DNA of 64,000 bases, from positions 1,612,001 through 1,676,000 of the forward strand of contig JBLDXI010000010.1 in NCBI GenBank assembly GCA_047495785.1, written 5' to 3'. This stretch comes from Lepidodermella squamata (taxonomy: Eukaryota; Gastrotricha). Of the stretch, positions 33,092 to 43,866 are shown one piece after another (position 1 is the stretch's first letter; every line of letters begins with the position of its first letter). The notes under the pieces were generated by a model. That model worked only from the letters and a program-made list of their open reading frames with translations, searched no databases and was not told the origin of the DNA. Made by a program: the position numbers and the translations under genes.

Positions 33092-34203
33092 GTTTAAATA
33101 ATCAAATTTGCAGGGTTAAAAATAATGAGCAAGGAGTGAATAGGGATAAGCGGCAAAGTCACCCCATTAAAGTCGTGCGACATGCGCACTCTTTGAAAAT
33201 TGAGAATGTCAACAACCATTTATCGCTCTCGCCGTAAATGAACTCAATAGGAAACAAAGTATGTAGCGCGCTCTTTTCAGCTCGGCAGCAGAAATTGATG
33301 GCTCTAATTTATAGCGATATTGTGCCAATGGCCGAGCCAATATCTTCTTAACTCTTTAGCTACCATCACGTGTGGTGTTAACACGTATGTATAAACACGT
33401 ATGACTAGAAATTGCTGTAGGCCCCATAGCAATAGTTTTTCGAATATGGCTTTGATCTAAAAACGTGCTCAGTCGTTATCAGCGATGAAGTAAATCGCTT
33501 TCCAAACAATTGCATGTACAACACTCTCTAGGTAGCTGAAAAATGTCAAAAGTATGACATTTTTGACGAGGTTCTACAAAATTTGATGTTCCCGCCATAC
33601 TGCGTGCATATAATTCCAATAAATACTGTTTTTTCAACTGATCACATCTTAATAGGACCCGAGTGAAACAACATTTCTAATCGAAGGACTTGGATCGGAT
33701 GCGAAATAATGTCACAGCAAACCCCGTGGTTAGTCATTCCGTGTTAAGACGAGGTCGTCCTGTAGCTAAAGGGTATTATGGCATGATAGTTATGAATTGC
33801 CGCAAATTCAGGGAAAATTGAAATAATTCAGTTGAAATAATTGTATTTAATATGTATTATATTATGTTTAATATAATATAATATAAACAATAATTAACAT
33901 TTGCAAAGTATGCTCTCTGTCTAAAAGTGCCCAAATGCGAAAGATAAATGAGAAAGAAAGCCACGAGGACTATGTATGATTCACTCCACATGAATTTGGT
34001 TTTGTTCTATTGTCAACACGCACCACCAGTTGTAGCTTTTTCCTAATAAAACAAAAAATCAATATGGCGCCTGCGTAAAGAGAACGAGATTCACTTGACT
34101 GATCGTGGTTTTTTCATTCCATCACTTTTATGAATGAATTTAATTAATTTGCCAAGAATTTTGCTCGATTTATTTGTTTCTATTTTCCAAAAGAAGGCGT
34201 TAT
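33092..34203. other. Divergent intergenic region with AT repeat
   Basis: About 1.1 kb between divergent genes. It includes an ATATT/AATAT-rich simple repeat near 33845-33895. No gene seen. Confidence 0.4.
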
Positions 34204-35634
34204 ATGGCTAGAGCTTTGAAAAAGTTGTGCTGTTATGAAGACAGCTCAATCTGTCTTTTCAATCAGGAAACCAATTTACTCGGAAATCAGCATCAAATCC
34301 TTCAAGATTTCCTGCCACTGGCCCGCAGCAGCTTGCGAGTTCATGGTATAACCTTGAGCCAATCAAAAGAGCTGAGCAAGCCTGCTGAACCCTGGCATAC
34401 TATTGAATTGTGCCGTTACGACAACGACTATCACAAAGCCTCGAATCGGTATTACGTCAATTTCCAGCTAATCAATCGTCGCGATTCTCATCGTATAGAG
34501 AACCAATTCTACTGCCAACTTGTCGAATTTTTGCATGAAAAATTGCTGGAAACTGGCGGGATCGAGTTGGACGCTGCGACGCATATGCTAATTTGGGGTT
34601 GTGTCGAATCGAATTCCTTTCAAATTCTCAAGGACTTTCTCGACCAACATCCTCGCCTAGCTTTGGATTTGAAAATATGTCACTGCTCTTCCGCGACAAT
34701 GCTGATCCGTTCGGTTGACAAATGCAATTCAGAAATGGTTCAGTTACTTCTGAAACACGGCGTCAGGGCAAGATACGATGAGGCTGAAATTAGGAATGAA
34801 TCATGCCCACTGACGAAATGCCTCCACCGGTTCTACGATTTCACCGGGTTTCGCAGTGAAGTACTCGACCTAGATCCAGATGGCCATTGGCGCGAAAAGG
34901 GGCGGAGCTTAGCAGAAATCTTGATTGCGCTCATTGCTCATCGTGATTACGACCTGTTCAAGGCTGAGAAGATCAAAAGCAGCCAGAGTGAAAGTATCAC
35001 TATATCGGGTGCGTTATCTCTGATTTCTCTAGTCGCACTTTTCGGCGGAGAGTTGGCTCTGAAGTTAATCGATGCGCCAGCAACGAGAAAATTCCTCTCT
35101 GAGAATGAATTCGCGTTCTCGCCTCTGAAATTCGCATTCGTCCACTGCATCCTAGCGTATGAACATGCTGATGAGATTGGGAATGAAGTTCGATTCTTGC
35201 CAGTTGAAGATATAGCCAGAATATTCCGTTTTTCGATTGTACCCCTCCTAAGAGCTGGAAGCCGATGTCATAATCTGTACAAGTTTCGCAAATTGCCGTA
35301 TCTACTGCGGCATTCTGATCGAGGTCGTGAATATGCCGAAAAACTATGGCCAGTCTACGATCGAATCGTCGATTTGGTTGTAGAATCCAGCCCTAACTGC
35401 GCTCTCGTTCGGCCGAGAGAAATGCAAGGCATGGCTGTATTGTCTAACGACGAGATGTACTACTTTGACGCAATTCGAGAACGATATCCAAGGTCCCTGC
35501 AGCACCAATGCCGGCATGTCATCACCAGAAACTTGCCTTACGGACTTGAATCTAGGAATAACGCAATCCATTCACTGAAATTACCTGCAACTCTGGAACA
35601 TTATCTTACGTTCCCAGAATTTGAAGTGAAATGA
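34204..35634 (+). CDS. Ankyrin-like SOCS-box protein 1
   Basis: A 476-residue cytosolic protein in one exon; the first in-frame ATG is at 34204. A helical repeat region is visible: THMLIWGCVESNSFQILKDF near 135, then MLIRSVDKCNSEMVQLLLKH near 170, which has the ankyrin pattern. The last 45 residues form a SOCS box: SLQHQCRHVI, then IHSLKLPATLEHYL. In ASB proteins the SOCS box binds Elongin B/C and Cullin-5 to make a ubiquitin ligase, with the ankyrin part choosing the substrate. The conserved Leu-Cys pair at the Elongin C contact is present as HQC. AATAAA lies directly after the stop. A paralog with the same architecture is at 57712-59220. Substrate unknown. Confidence 0.78.
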   Translation: MARALKKLCCYEDSSICLFNQETNLLGNQHQILQDFLPLARSSLRVHGITLSQSKELSKPAEPWHTIELCRYDNDYHKASNRYYVNFQLINRRDSHRIENQFYCQLVEFLHEKLLETGGIELDAATHMLIWGCVESNSFQILKDFLDQHPRLALDLKICHCSSATMLIRSVDKCNSEMVQLLLKHGVRARYDEAEIRNESCPLTKCLHRFYDFTGFRSEVLDLDPDGHWREKGRSLAEILIALIAHRDYDLFKAEKIKSSQSESITISGALSLISLVALFGGELALKLIDAPATRKFLSENEFAFSPLKFAFVHCILAYEHADEIGNEVRFLPVEDIARIFRFSIVPLLRAGSRCHNLYKFRKLPYLLRHSDRGREYAEKLWPVYDRIVDLVVESSPNCALVRPREMQGMAVLSNDEMYYFDAIRERYPRSLQHQCRHVITRNLPYGLESRNNAIHSLKLPATLEHYLTFPEFEVK

Positions 35635-35916
35635 TTTGTTGAAATAAAATGTGATTTTTTCCTGAGTTTGTCTTATTTTGGCAGGTAGCCATCCTTTTCC
35701 ATGGTCATGTTAACCAAAAAAAGACATGACCTCGAGGTCGAAGCTTATTGATGTTTTTGCGGCTCAGAGCGCGCTGTTTTTGCTGCTTAAGGTTCACGCA
35801 ATAACGCAGAAAAAAGACGCATTAATTCCCTTCTCGTTGAGTTCCCTGCTCACATTTCACACACAATACATCTGGTTGTAAGTTTCTAGGCCTTTTTCTA
35901 CCCGGGTATAGCGAGT

Positions 35917-36576
35917 ATGTCACTTGCTCACGCTTGTTTCCTCATTTTAAGCGCTTTGGCCGCGTATACAATTGCTCAATTTGGACAATGTGCCGGGCCT
36001 TACGGGCAATGTGGCGGCGAGGGTTATTTCGGCCCGCGATGCTGCCCAGATAACTTCGTCTGCACGAAATACAGCGAATACAATTTCCGCTGCGTTCCAG
36101 CTCCACTAGCGAATGGCACCTGGCCTAAATGCCCGTTGAAGTACATCTGCTGCCAGAATTTCCCGCCAGTCTACAACGGGAATAACAACCTACGTTGCTG
36201 CCAGGATTATGGACCTTACGACCCCAGTATTACAAACTGCACTTCCCAAACTGATCAAGTTGTTAAGAGGCCAAGCGCTGAGAGAATCATCGCAAACTGC
36301 CCTCCATTTTACCTCTGCTGCCCTGGCTTGAATCCGGTGCCAAATTTGAGGGGTAACTTGTACTGCTGCCCTGGTATAGGCTACTACGACCCAACCTATC
36401 AAATCTGCCCGCCCGAGACAAATCTGAGGCCGTTGGTTTTCGGAAACTGCCCGATTGGATGGATTTGCTGCGAGGATAACGAACCGGTCCGCAACCACAA
36501 CTCAACCCTCCAGTGCTGCCCGGGCGTTGGCGCCTACAACCCTATTACTACAAGCTGTTCGAGCCTCATCAACTGA
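35917..36576 (+). CDS. Secreted protein with CBM1-like module and three CC repeats
   Basis: A 219-residue secreted protein in one exon. The signal peptide is about residues 1-20. Residues about 27-61 match the fungal-type cellulose-binding module CBM1: YGQCGGEGYFGPRCC, then FVCTKYSEYNFRCVP (CBM1 pattern QCGG-G-GP-CxxGxxCxxxNxYYxQC). Three repeats of about 40-55 residues follow, each CPxxxxCCxxxxPVxN then CCxxxGxYxPxxxxC, near 70-110, 128-165 and 178-216. Aromatic positions expected to stack on glucan are Tyr and Phe here. It is a paralog of the gene at 38179-39078. Binding to cellulose, chitin or a related polymer is inference from the module; the gene has animal-type features and GC content like its neighbours. 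Confidence 0.8.
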   Translation: MSLAHACFLILSALAAYTIAQFGQCAGPYGQCGGEGYFGPRCCPDNFVCTKYSEYNFRCVPAPLANGTWPKCPLKYICCQNFPPVYNGNNNLRCCQDYGPYDPSITNCTSQTDQVVKRPSAERIIANCPPFYLCCPGLNPVPNLRGNLYCCPGIGYYDPTYQICPPETNLRPLVFGNCPIGWICCEDNEPVRNHNSTLQCCPGVGAYNPITTSCSSLIN

Positions 36577-36699
36577 AAAAGACGAAATCCGATATTTAAT
36601 TGACTTCTTCCAAAGTATCTAGGATTAAAATTTCATTTAATAAAACTGAAGTGAGCCATTTTACTGTTTGTTCCAAATGCAAAAATATGAGGTCTTAGA

Positions 36700-37685
36700 T
36701 CACTCGAGGTTATAACTTATAATGGGAAAGTTCAACACATCAGCCATTGAAGGTCTGGTATTAGGATTGCGATCTAGCAGTCGTTGTTCAATGAGACTCC
36801 GATACTCTTGCCCGATCATCCTACCTATTGGCTCAATAGGCTCCCTGAAATCAGCAAAATAGGTGTGATTCTTTGTAAGATCTTTTTACAACTTACACGC
36901 ATATTGCTTTATACATAACGCCGATGTTTGATGCATAAGTAAACTGAGCGAAAAATACTGATATATCAAACATTTCTTGACTTGAAGTAGCTTACTGGAA
37001 GTCGTAGATTTGCTATTTCATATAAGACAATGCCGAATGCCCAAACGTCTGTCTTGTTGTTGTAGTGGCTATCACCACTCACTTCTTTCCAGAGCTCCGG
37101 CGCCATATGAGTCGGAGTGCCTATAAGACCATCATGCTCTAAGTCTCGATCACAACTCTCGCTGGATTTCTTGGCAAAACCGAACCCACCAAGCTTCAAT
37201 CGTCCAGATTCGTCGAGGAATAGGTGTTCGGATTTAATGTCGCGATGAACAAATCCTTGCATGTGGATATGGTTCAGGGCTAACGCGAACTGGCAAGCCC
37301 ATCGAATTTGATCCTGCTCGGGGAAGGCATTGCCGTGGCGAGATTTGATGAGTTTTTTCATTGAGCCGTTGAATAGATCCATTATTATATGATTTACAGA
37401 GCCAATCGCGAAATAACCATGCATCCCAACTATGTATTTGTGCTGGACTTGAGACATTAGATAGCTCTGTGATGGAAACATGTTTAGTAATCATGTGGCT
37501 TTAGAGCAAAATACCTCTTGCTTTGCCAGCCGTTGCATGTCCTCGTCGATTTCCTCGAAATCAACCCTTTTCATGGCGTATAACTGGCCGTCAGCATTTC
37601 CGCGAATTTTGAAAACATTGCCGAAAGCTCCTCGGCCAATGCGCTGCTCGACTGTGAACTGATCTGGCGAAGTAAATTTTGCCAT
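36700..37685 (-). CDS. NEK-like pseudokinase
   Basis: Exons 37515-37685, 36996-37466, 36897-36943 and 36700-36844 join over introns of 48, 52 and 52 bp to give 277 residues. The start is the first in-frame Met (MAKFTSPDQF). The N lobe is intact: IGRGAFGNVFKI near 15, the ATP-site Lys in LYAMKRV near 38, and the helix-C Glu in KQESYL. The catalytic loop is VHRDIKSEHLFL, with the metal-binding Asn replaced by His. DFG is replaced by GFG (RLKLGGFGFAKK). The APE motif is kept (MAPELW) and the end is RLLDRNPNTRPSMADVL. Loss of both metal-binding residues predicts little or no phosphotransfer. The order and motifs are closest to NEK-type kinases. A 5' exon upstream of 37685 cannot be excluded. Confidence 0.82.
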
Positions 37686-38178
37686 TCTTGGGTAAACCAC
37701 TCGTAGTAACTGAGCGGCGGTAATTGTTGTTTTAAGATGTCGCCATTTGCGATCGATGCACAGTCTAGATGTGGCACAATCAAAACAATGGCTGGGCACA
37801 CATCAGTCCAAACGTTGCTCATGAATTATGCAAAAAATTCTTGCGCTGTTGGGCTGCTGGCATGAATCGATAATTATCGGGATTTTGCGGCAACCGCGAG
37901 GGCAAATTTTTGCGCTCAAACTTGAATTCATAATTCTACCAGTTGACGTCAAACCGAGGTGAATCCCACCCCAGTATTACCTAAATCGCACTTTCCCGTT
38001 TTCAGGGTTCGCAACCTAAATTTCACTTTTTTCTGATTTAATGACAATGACAGATGTCAAGAGGCTTTTGCGCCATATATGCCAGCAATTTATAAATTAA
38101 ATCGGATTATCAAACAAATCTCTCACTCGTTTTTTCATTCGTGGCAAATTTGAATTTTCTGCATCTAATCTGTCTAAA
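37686..38178. other. Divergent intergenic region
   Basis: Between the pseudokinase start and the second CBM1-like gene. An open stretch continues the kinase frame to about 37799 without an ATG. No further gene. Confidence 0.35.
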
Positions 38179-39078
38179 ATGCAAGCCTTTTTAGCTCTAA
38201 GTCTTATTTTTGCCTGTTTCTTACATAGTTCCTTGGCTCAATGTGCTTCCTTTTACAGCCAATGTGGTGGAATCGGTTACACAGGCTATCAGTGCTGCCC
38301 AGAGGGCTATACCTGTATGAAAAACGATGATTACTACTCGGCTTGTCGACCGACTGGAAGCTCAGCCAATTGCACACTCGGCTATATCTGTTGCCCCGGC
38401 TTCGCGCCGAAATACAACGCGAATTTCAACCTACAGTGCTGCCCAGGCTACGGACCCTACGACACATCGACGCAGAATTGCCAGGGTATTACCGACGTGA
38501 TCAACCCGCAAATTTGCCCTGCTGGTTTCTTGTGCTGCGAGAATTACATCCCTATCGGGAATCCGAAGAAGGAGTTACGGTGTTGCAAAGGCTATGGTCC
38601 CTTCAACCCGAATATTGTGAGCTGCGATGAACTTCTGGATAGCTTGGCTAGGAGGTCCAGGAATGGATCTGGAGCCTACAGTTGCCCTTGGTACTACCTT
38701 TGCTGCCCGGGTTTCACTCCAGTTGAAAACTATCGAAGCGTCCATGCCTGCTGCCCAGGGCAAGGACCATACGACACATCGACTATGAACTGCTTATTCG
38801 ACGCGAAGAACAACACTTACGTTCTGAGGTAAGTAAAACAGCTACCTGGAACTTTCTAATTCTAAAATGTCCTTATTTAATCCAGCTATGTTTCGAATAC
38901 GATAGCGAACGTGCTGGGTAAGAATTCGAGCTGGACTTTCTCATGCCCTGATGGCAAACTATGCTGCGACAATTTCCCGCCGATTTCGAACCCGAACAGC
39001 ACTTTGAAGTGTTGCCCGGGCGCTGGTCCTTACAATCCAGGCTGGCAGCAATGTCCTCCCTCTGTTGGAAGACGATGA
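38179..39078 (+). CDS. Secreted protein with CBM1-like module and four CC repeats
   Basis: Exons 38179-38828 and 38886-39078 join over a 57-bp intron to give 280 residues. The signal peptide is about residues 1-20. The CBM1-like module is very clear near 25-55: YSQCGGIGYTGYQCCPEGYT, then DDYYSACRPT. Four CC repeats follow (CTLGYICCPGFAPKYN near 61; CPAGFLCCENYIPIGN; CPWYYLCCPGFTPVEN; CPDGKLCCDNFPPISN in exon 2), most ending in CCPGxGPYxxxxxxC. It has one repeat more than the 35917-36576 paralog, so the family grows by repeat gain. AATAAA at about 39124 is only 20 bases before the stop of the convergent receptor gene. Secretion is well supported; polymer binding is inferred. Confidence 0.83.
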
Positions 39079-39144
39079 GCAGTAGCATCCAGGAGACACT
39101 TGAAACTGAATGATATTAGGGTTAATAAATCAGAGCAAATTTAT

Positions 39145-40579
39145 TCATCTCCTATTTTGCATAACATCCATGTAATAAGCATCGATAATGACGATGATAA
39201 TGAAGAAGACCGAAAAAGCGCATACATCAACGAGTCTAACATTTGAAATTTCTAATGACTTGTAAATCTGACGCGTTTTTTCTCCCCATTTCGTTCCAGC
39301 AATCACAGTTGCAATCAGCACGTAAATTGTTATGCCAACACAAATCGCAAGTTGCGCCTCGATCAGCACTATCAAATAGATCCGCTTCGAAGTTCGCGGG
39401 ATTAAGCTGAATACGAGGCTGAGTAATACAGAGAACGCCAGATCGACAGTTACGCAGTAAGTTGGCCGATCTGGATGTTCTGGGTTCATGATGAAAGCGC
39501 AAAGTTGAAGGGCTATCATGATATACATGGGTAGAAACACGTTTCCGATGAAGTAGAAATGCTTCCGATCAAAGGCCATCTTAAGACTTATCCTATGGTA
39601 GACTTCCTGATCTTCCCTCTTCTGCGTCTTCTCGGAGTAGTAGAAAGCTTCAGGCACCGGGCTCCAAATATCAGCGTCATCGAGTAGCAGGGACATATTG
39701 TCGACCTCGTATTTAACTTTAGAAGAGAATCTAACCGCCCAAGTTGGCCAGCTGGGCTCGATATCAATACTGCACTCCATCCTATCGTAAGGGAAATGCT
39801 CAACGGCGAAACCATCGCAGTTAGTATCGATCAGGCGCGTTTCGTAACAGCTGCCATAGACGGGTTTCTCAGAGGCTCCTAGATAGACGATCGTTTCCTG
39901 GAAGAGGTTGATTTTGGAGGCTGCGTTAACATGGCGAATAACAGGTCGCCATGAGGTCGATGTATTGCTGACAAGCACTACCGCAAGAGGAGCCTCGTCT
40001 TCACCGTAGTACTCTCTGAAGTTCATAGTTTGGCATCCAGGCCCCGAGTAATCGTCTTCAAATTTAGGAAAAGGCCATGTAACTTCGATCTGAGCGAAAA
40101 CCGACAGGCTACAGTATTCACAAACAGGTGAGCAAAAATTGTTTTCAAATGTAAATATACCTTTGCCCTTTATCGTTAATCTCAGCGACTCGATACATGA
40201 TAAGAGTGAATTCGAGATCGATAGGAAAAGGATATGGATAAGGTGCTGGTCGAAGACTCATGAGCTCAATAATCAAATCTGTACTTCTAGCCAATGAGCA
40301 GAAATCGTAAAGGAAGTCTCGATTGACCATCTCAGCAAAGTCGGTAACATCTAACCAGCTTGATTTCGTTTGATTAGAGGAGAGCTCAGTTGGATTTTCC
40401 TCCGTCGAACTGAGAGTTTCATTTGAGGCCGGTTCGAGCTGAGTGGAATTGTCATCCAACGAGTTGTCAGTAATTTCAGTTTCATTGGAAGGAAATTCAG
40501 GCAGGGTAGAATTATCATCCAGCGAACTGGCTATACCGAGTACGGAGGCGATTAAAATAAAGCTATGCAAAGTATTCAT
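39145..40579 (-). CDS. Group C Cys-loop receptor subunit 1
   Basis: Exons 40161-40579 and 39145-40108 join over a 52-bp intron (AG|GTATAT to TGTAG) to give 460 residues. The signal peptide is followed by a long Asn/Thr/Ser/Glu linker (about 20-75) containing several NxT/S sites. AEINDKGQ-S-LSVFAQIEVTWPFP crosses the intron. SWRPVIRHVNA is the loop A region. The Cys-loop CDGFAVEHFPYDRMEC has 14 residues. DADIWSPVPEAFYYSE lies in the loop F area. M1 is FYFIGNVFLPMYIMI, M2 follows EHPDR (Asp at -1') and reads TVDLAFSVLL with an Asp at 8', next to the 9' Leu gate. M4 is near VDVCAFSVFFIIIV. Its stop is 66 bp from the convergent CBM1-like gene. Confidence 0.88.
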
Positions 40580-40756
40580 ATTCGTCCTGGAAAAAGCTAT
40601 TACATTCTTGAGAAACTAGCAGCCACTTGTGTATATACACATGTGTGTTTGGCCTTTTACGATTCTTTGTATTACGAGCATGAGTGTAATGTGTCAGTAC
40701 TGGAGATGAGAATGTGCCGGTGCTAGGTCGTAAGGCTTTTCAGCATCCAACATGTT

Positions 40757-42097
40757 TTATTCATAATATTCAGTCATTTTGACCATGTAATAAGCATCAA
40801 CTACAACGATAACAGTCACAAAAATAGCTGTTGCTATAAAGTCGACAATTCGAACGTTTTGAACCTTCACCAATCCGAAAAGCCGGCGCTTTGTCTGGCC
40901 CCATTCTGTTTCCCAGATAACCCCAGCCACCAGCGCGTAAATTGTGATGAGGACGCAAATTATCACCTGAGCTTCAACCAACACAACGATGTAAATAGTT
41001 TTTGACGTTCGCGGGATCAGTCCGAAGACTAAGCTTAACAAAACAGCGAATGATAGATCGACAGTGATGCAGTACAAAGGCCGGTCAGCGTATTCAGGGC
41101 TCATGATCAAAGCAGATAGTTGCAAGATGATCATTATAATCATCGGGACGAAGATGTTTCCGATAAAGTAGAAATAACGGCGTTTGAACTGCATTTTACA
41201 GCTGAATCGCGTGAATTTTTCCTTATTTTTGGTTATGAAATTAATTTCGCCATAAAATGACTCGTTAACCGCTTCCCAGACGTCTGAATCTCCCAAAAGT
41301 TGGCTGAAATCTTCAACTTCGCAGATTGAAGTGTTCGTTAACGATACCATGTTGCCTTGGTATGACGGCTCAATGTCTATGGAACAAGACATGGTGTCAA
41401 ACGGGAAGAAGGTTACATCAAATCCGTCGCAGTTCGTCTCGATAAGCCGGGCTTGTTCGACCAACCCTGTGACTGGTGTGATATGAGCTCCGATAGTAAT
41501 TTCATCAGCTTTGATAAGGTCGAATTCCCGAACAGCATTCACGTGGTACATCCTAGGCTGCCATGATACAGTGCCGTTTGCAACCAGGAAAACCTGTTGG
41601 TTTTCATCGTCGAAAAATTCAGTGCTATTCAGACTGCCGCATCCATGTATCGGATAACTCCAGTAGACCACAATATTTGTGTAAACAGAAAGACTCTGCG
41701 AAATGTCGTTGATTTCTGTGATACTGTTTAGCTTCAAATCGATTGTTGCATTGATGGGGAAATCGATGATTCGCCTTTTGAGTATCAGCTCGAGTACAAG
41801 CTCTCGCGAAGCAACAAGAGGGCACCTGTCCTCAGAATACCACTTGTAAAGCCTTTCCGAATACGTCAAGTGAGTATCGCTTTCTCCGGAAAAAGCTTGA
41901 TCATAATCTGATTGGTCGGTCCCAAGTTCCGTCAAGGTTAAATTTACATCGGCTTCAGTCCAGCTTGCCCTCGTATCAGCTTTTGTCCCGGTAGCATTTG
42001 CATCAGATTCCGTCGAGATTGCATTCGTTCCAGCATCACCTGTAGCATTGGCTGAGATTAAAAAAGGTATGAAAAGTAGTAAAACTGTGCTATTCAT
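40757..42097 (-). CDS. Group C Cys-loop receptor subunit 2, intronless
   Basis: A 446-residue subunit in one exon. The signal peptide is MNSTVLLLFIPFLISA, followed by a Thr/Asp/Ala-rich segment to about residue 75. CPLVASRELVLELILKRR is the N-terminal helix region. EINDISQSLSVYTN runs straight across the site where its neighbour has an intron. SWQPRMYHVNAV and the Cys-loop CDGFDVTFFPFDTMSC (14 residues) follow. M1 is FYFIGNIFVPMIIMI, M2 follows EYADR (Asp at -1') with Asp at 8' (TVDLSFAVLL), and M4 is near VDFIATAIFVTVIV. It resembles the intronless gene at 47036-48304 most closely. The stop is 177 bp upstream of the start of the gene at 39145-40579. Confidence 0.9.
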   Translation of the reverse strand: MNSTVLLLFIPFLISANATGDAGTNAISTESDANATGTKADTRASWTEADVNLTLTELGTDQSDYDQAFSGESDTHLTYSERLYKWYSEDRCPLVASRELVLELILKRRIIDFPINATIDLKLNSITEINDISQSLSVYTNIVVYWSYPIHGCGSLNSTEFFDDENQQVFLVANGTVSWQPRMYHVNAVREFDLIKADEITIGAHITPVTGLVEQARLIETNCDGFDVTFFPFDTMSCSIDIEPSYQGNMVSLTNTSICEVEDFSQLLGDSDVWEAVNESFYGEINFITKNKEKFTRFSCKMQFKRRYFYFIGNIFVPMIIMIILQLSALIMSPEYADRPLYCITVDLSFAVLLSLVFGLIPRTSKTIYIVVLVEAQVIICVLITIYALVAGVIWETEWGQTKRRLFGLVKVQNVRIVDFIATAIFVTVIVVVDAYYMVKMTEYYE

Positions 42098-42859
42098 GCT
42101 TTAAGTGTGTATGCACGCTATATTACTACACAAGAGAAAAGCGGCAAAGTGCTGACACTCGTTCTCGTAATGTACACTGTACACCGGCAAACTATTATTA
42201 GGCAAACTGTCCTATTTCGACAATTCGGCAAACTGCAAAATTTACGAAAAGTCGGCAGGAGACTACTAAAAAAATTGATTATTAATAAATTCATTAAAAA
42301 TACAATATTAGAAATCACTAGTATATGAAAACGACAGCGGCAAAGAAATTAACTGCAAAATTACAGCAGATTTGATGCTGGGTGGTTCTATTTTCTTTCT
42401 CTATAAACACAGTCCTTCTGATCTACTTATTCTGCGATTTGAATACAAGTGGTTTTACCAAAATCCTCTTAGGCCAGATTTGCAGGGCCAAAGTCCAACC
42501 TTTTGTTGCTTGGATTTTGGATATAATAGCATCAATGAGAAGCCACTCTTGGCAGCACGCGATTCTTTTAATTGATAAGTATGGTGTAAAGAAAATCACA
42601 CCCACCAACCCGACCAGTCCCACTACCGCGACCGAGCAAGCCTCTATAGATCATCAGTTGCCTTGGTTCGATCGTTTCTAGAAACGAACAAATTGCTGTC
42701 TGAATGAAGCCACTCAAATAGGTCGATCAAAACGATTAGAGATTAGAGAGCTGTGCGATTTATGGCATTTAAAAGCATTCATACGTTTAAACTTGTTGTT
42801 CAAACATTGCTTGGACCAACGTGGCATTTGCCAGTTGCAACTTCGTTGGCGGTAAAATA
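42098..42859. other. Intergenic, no secure gene
   Basis: A plus-strand stretch at 42382-42681 is open and hydrophobic but has no ATG at its start and no domain, so it is not called. Confidence 0.35.
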
Positions 42860-43395
42860 CAGGGTGTTTCATAAAAAACCGAACTCCTATAAAAATGTAC
42901 TTCTGCTGCGCGTTATCGATTTTTTTCGCGAGCGCATTTTTTTCTCCAAAAATGCACCAAAACCGCACGGTCACCGCAAATTTTACGCATTTCTCCGAGA
43001 GAAAGCCATGCGGTAGCAGCAACAGAAATAGCGGTGTTTCAGGCACATTTTCAGTTACAGTATGAGTTTTACACGGTGAAAACAAAATTCCTCCGGTGAA
43101 TTCGCATATTTTATTACGATCTACATTTTCACCTAAAGTTTATACGAAAATTCGTTAGTGACAAGTTGTTTGCGGCTTCTCTATTACCAAAAATTCTATT
43201 TTTGCATCAAAATCAGCAAATAAACCTCCATTTTTATTGAACGGAGTGAACAATAGGGAGGTAAAAGTGTATTTATGTGCACTTCTAGCTCCGCCGAGCT
43301 CGGGCATCGGCATGAGACTCGAGCGAAAAGAGCGATGATCAGTTCCACACTATGGCCAGATTCGGGGGTTCCACACTAGAACAGCCCAACCAAAA

Positions 43396-43757
43396 TTAGT
43401 TTCGTGCGGCCCCCAACATTAATTGCGCAACCAGAGGGTAAACATGGACTTGTGCGCGAGCGCTAAGTCCACATTTTTAAAAATTTCAGGGCCGCGCGCG
43501 CTAATGTCAAAGGGCTAGTTTTTATAAAGTTGGCGGTTTTTATACCAAAATATAGCTCAGACAATACTCTATCGATTGAATATGGTGTTATATGGAGCTA
43601 TATTTTGGTATAAAAACCGCCAACTTTATAAAAACTAGCCCTTTGACATTAGCGCGCGCGGCCCTGAAATTTTTAAAAATGTGGACTTAGCGCTCGCGCA
43701 CAAGTCCATGTTTACCCTCTGGTTGCGCAATTAATGTTGGGGGCCGCACGAAACTAA
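43396..43757. repeat. Perfect inverted repeat, 163-bp arms, 36-bp spacer
   Basis: Arms 43396-43558 and 43595-43757 are exact reverse complements by base-by-base reading, starting TTAGTTTCGTGCGGCCCCCA on the left. The spacer is 43559-43594. The GC-rich segments (GGGCCGCGCGCGC) are identical in both arms. It is probably a foldback element inserted in the surrounding transposon. Exact identity suggests recent formation or gene conversion. Confidence 0.92.
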
Positions 43758-43866
43758 AAGGGCCCGGAATTGAGCAATCTAAGATATTATATTTCGAAAC
43801 TAGGGATTATCAGAAGTATTAACCACCAATGTAGTGCTAAAACATGCCAACCAAAGACCAAACAAG

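Noticed and set aside
33845-33895. AT-rich repeat as a replication origin or promoter
   Set aside because: It is only a simple ATATT/AATAT repeat; nothing supports a function.
42382-42681. Plus-strand hydrophobic frame between receptor gene and transposon
   Set aside because: It begins at GTG with no ATG in the first half, and has no domain or splice context.
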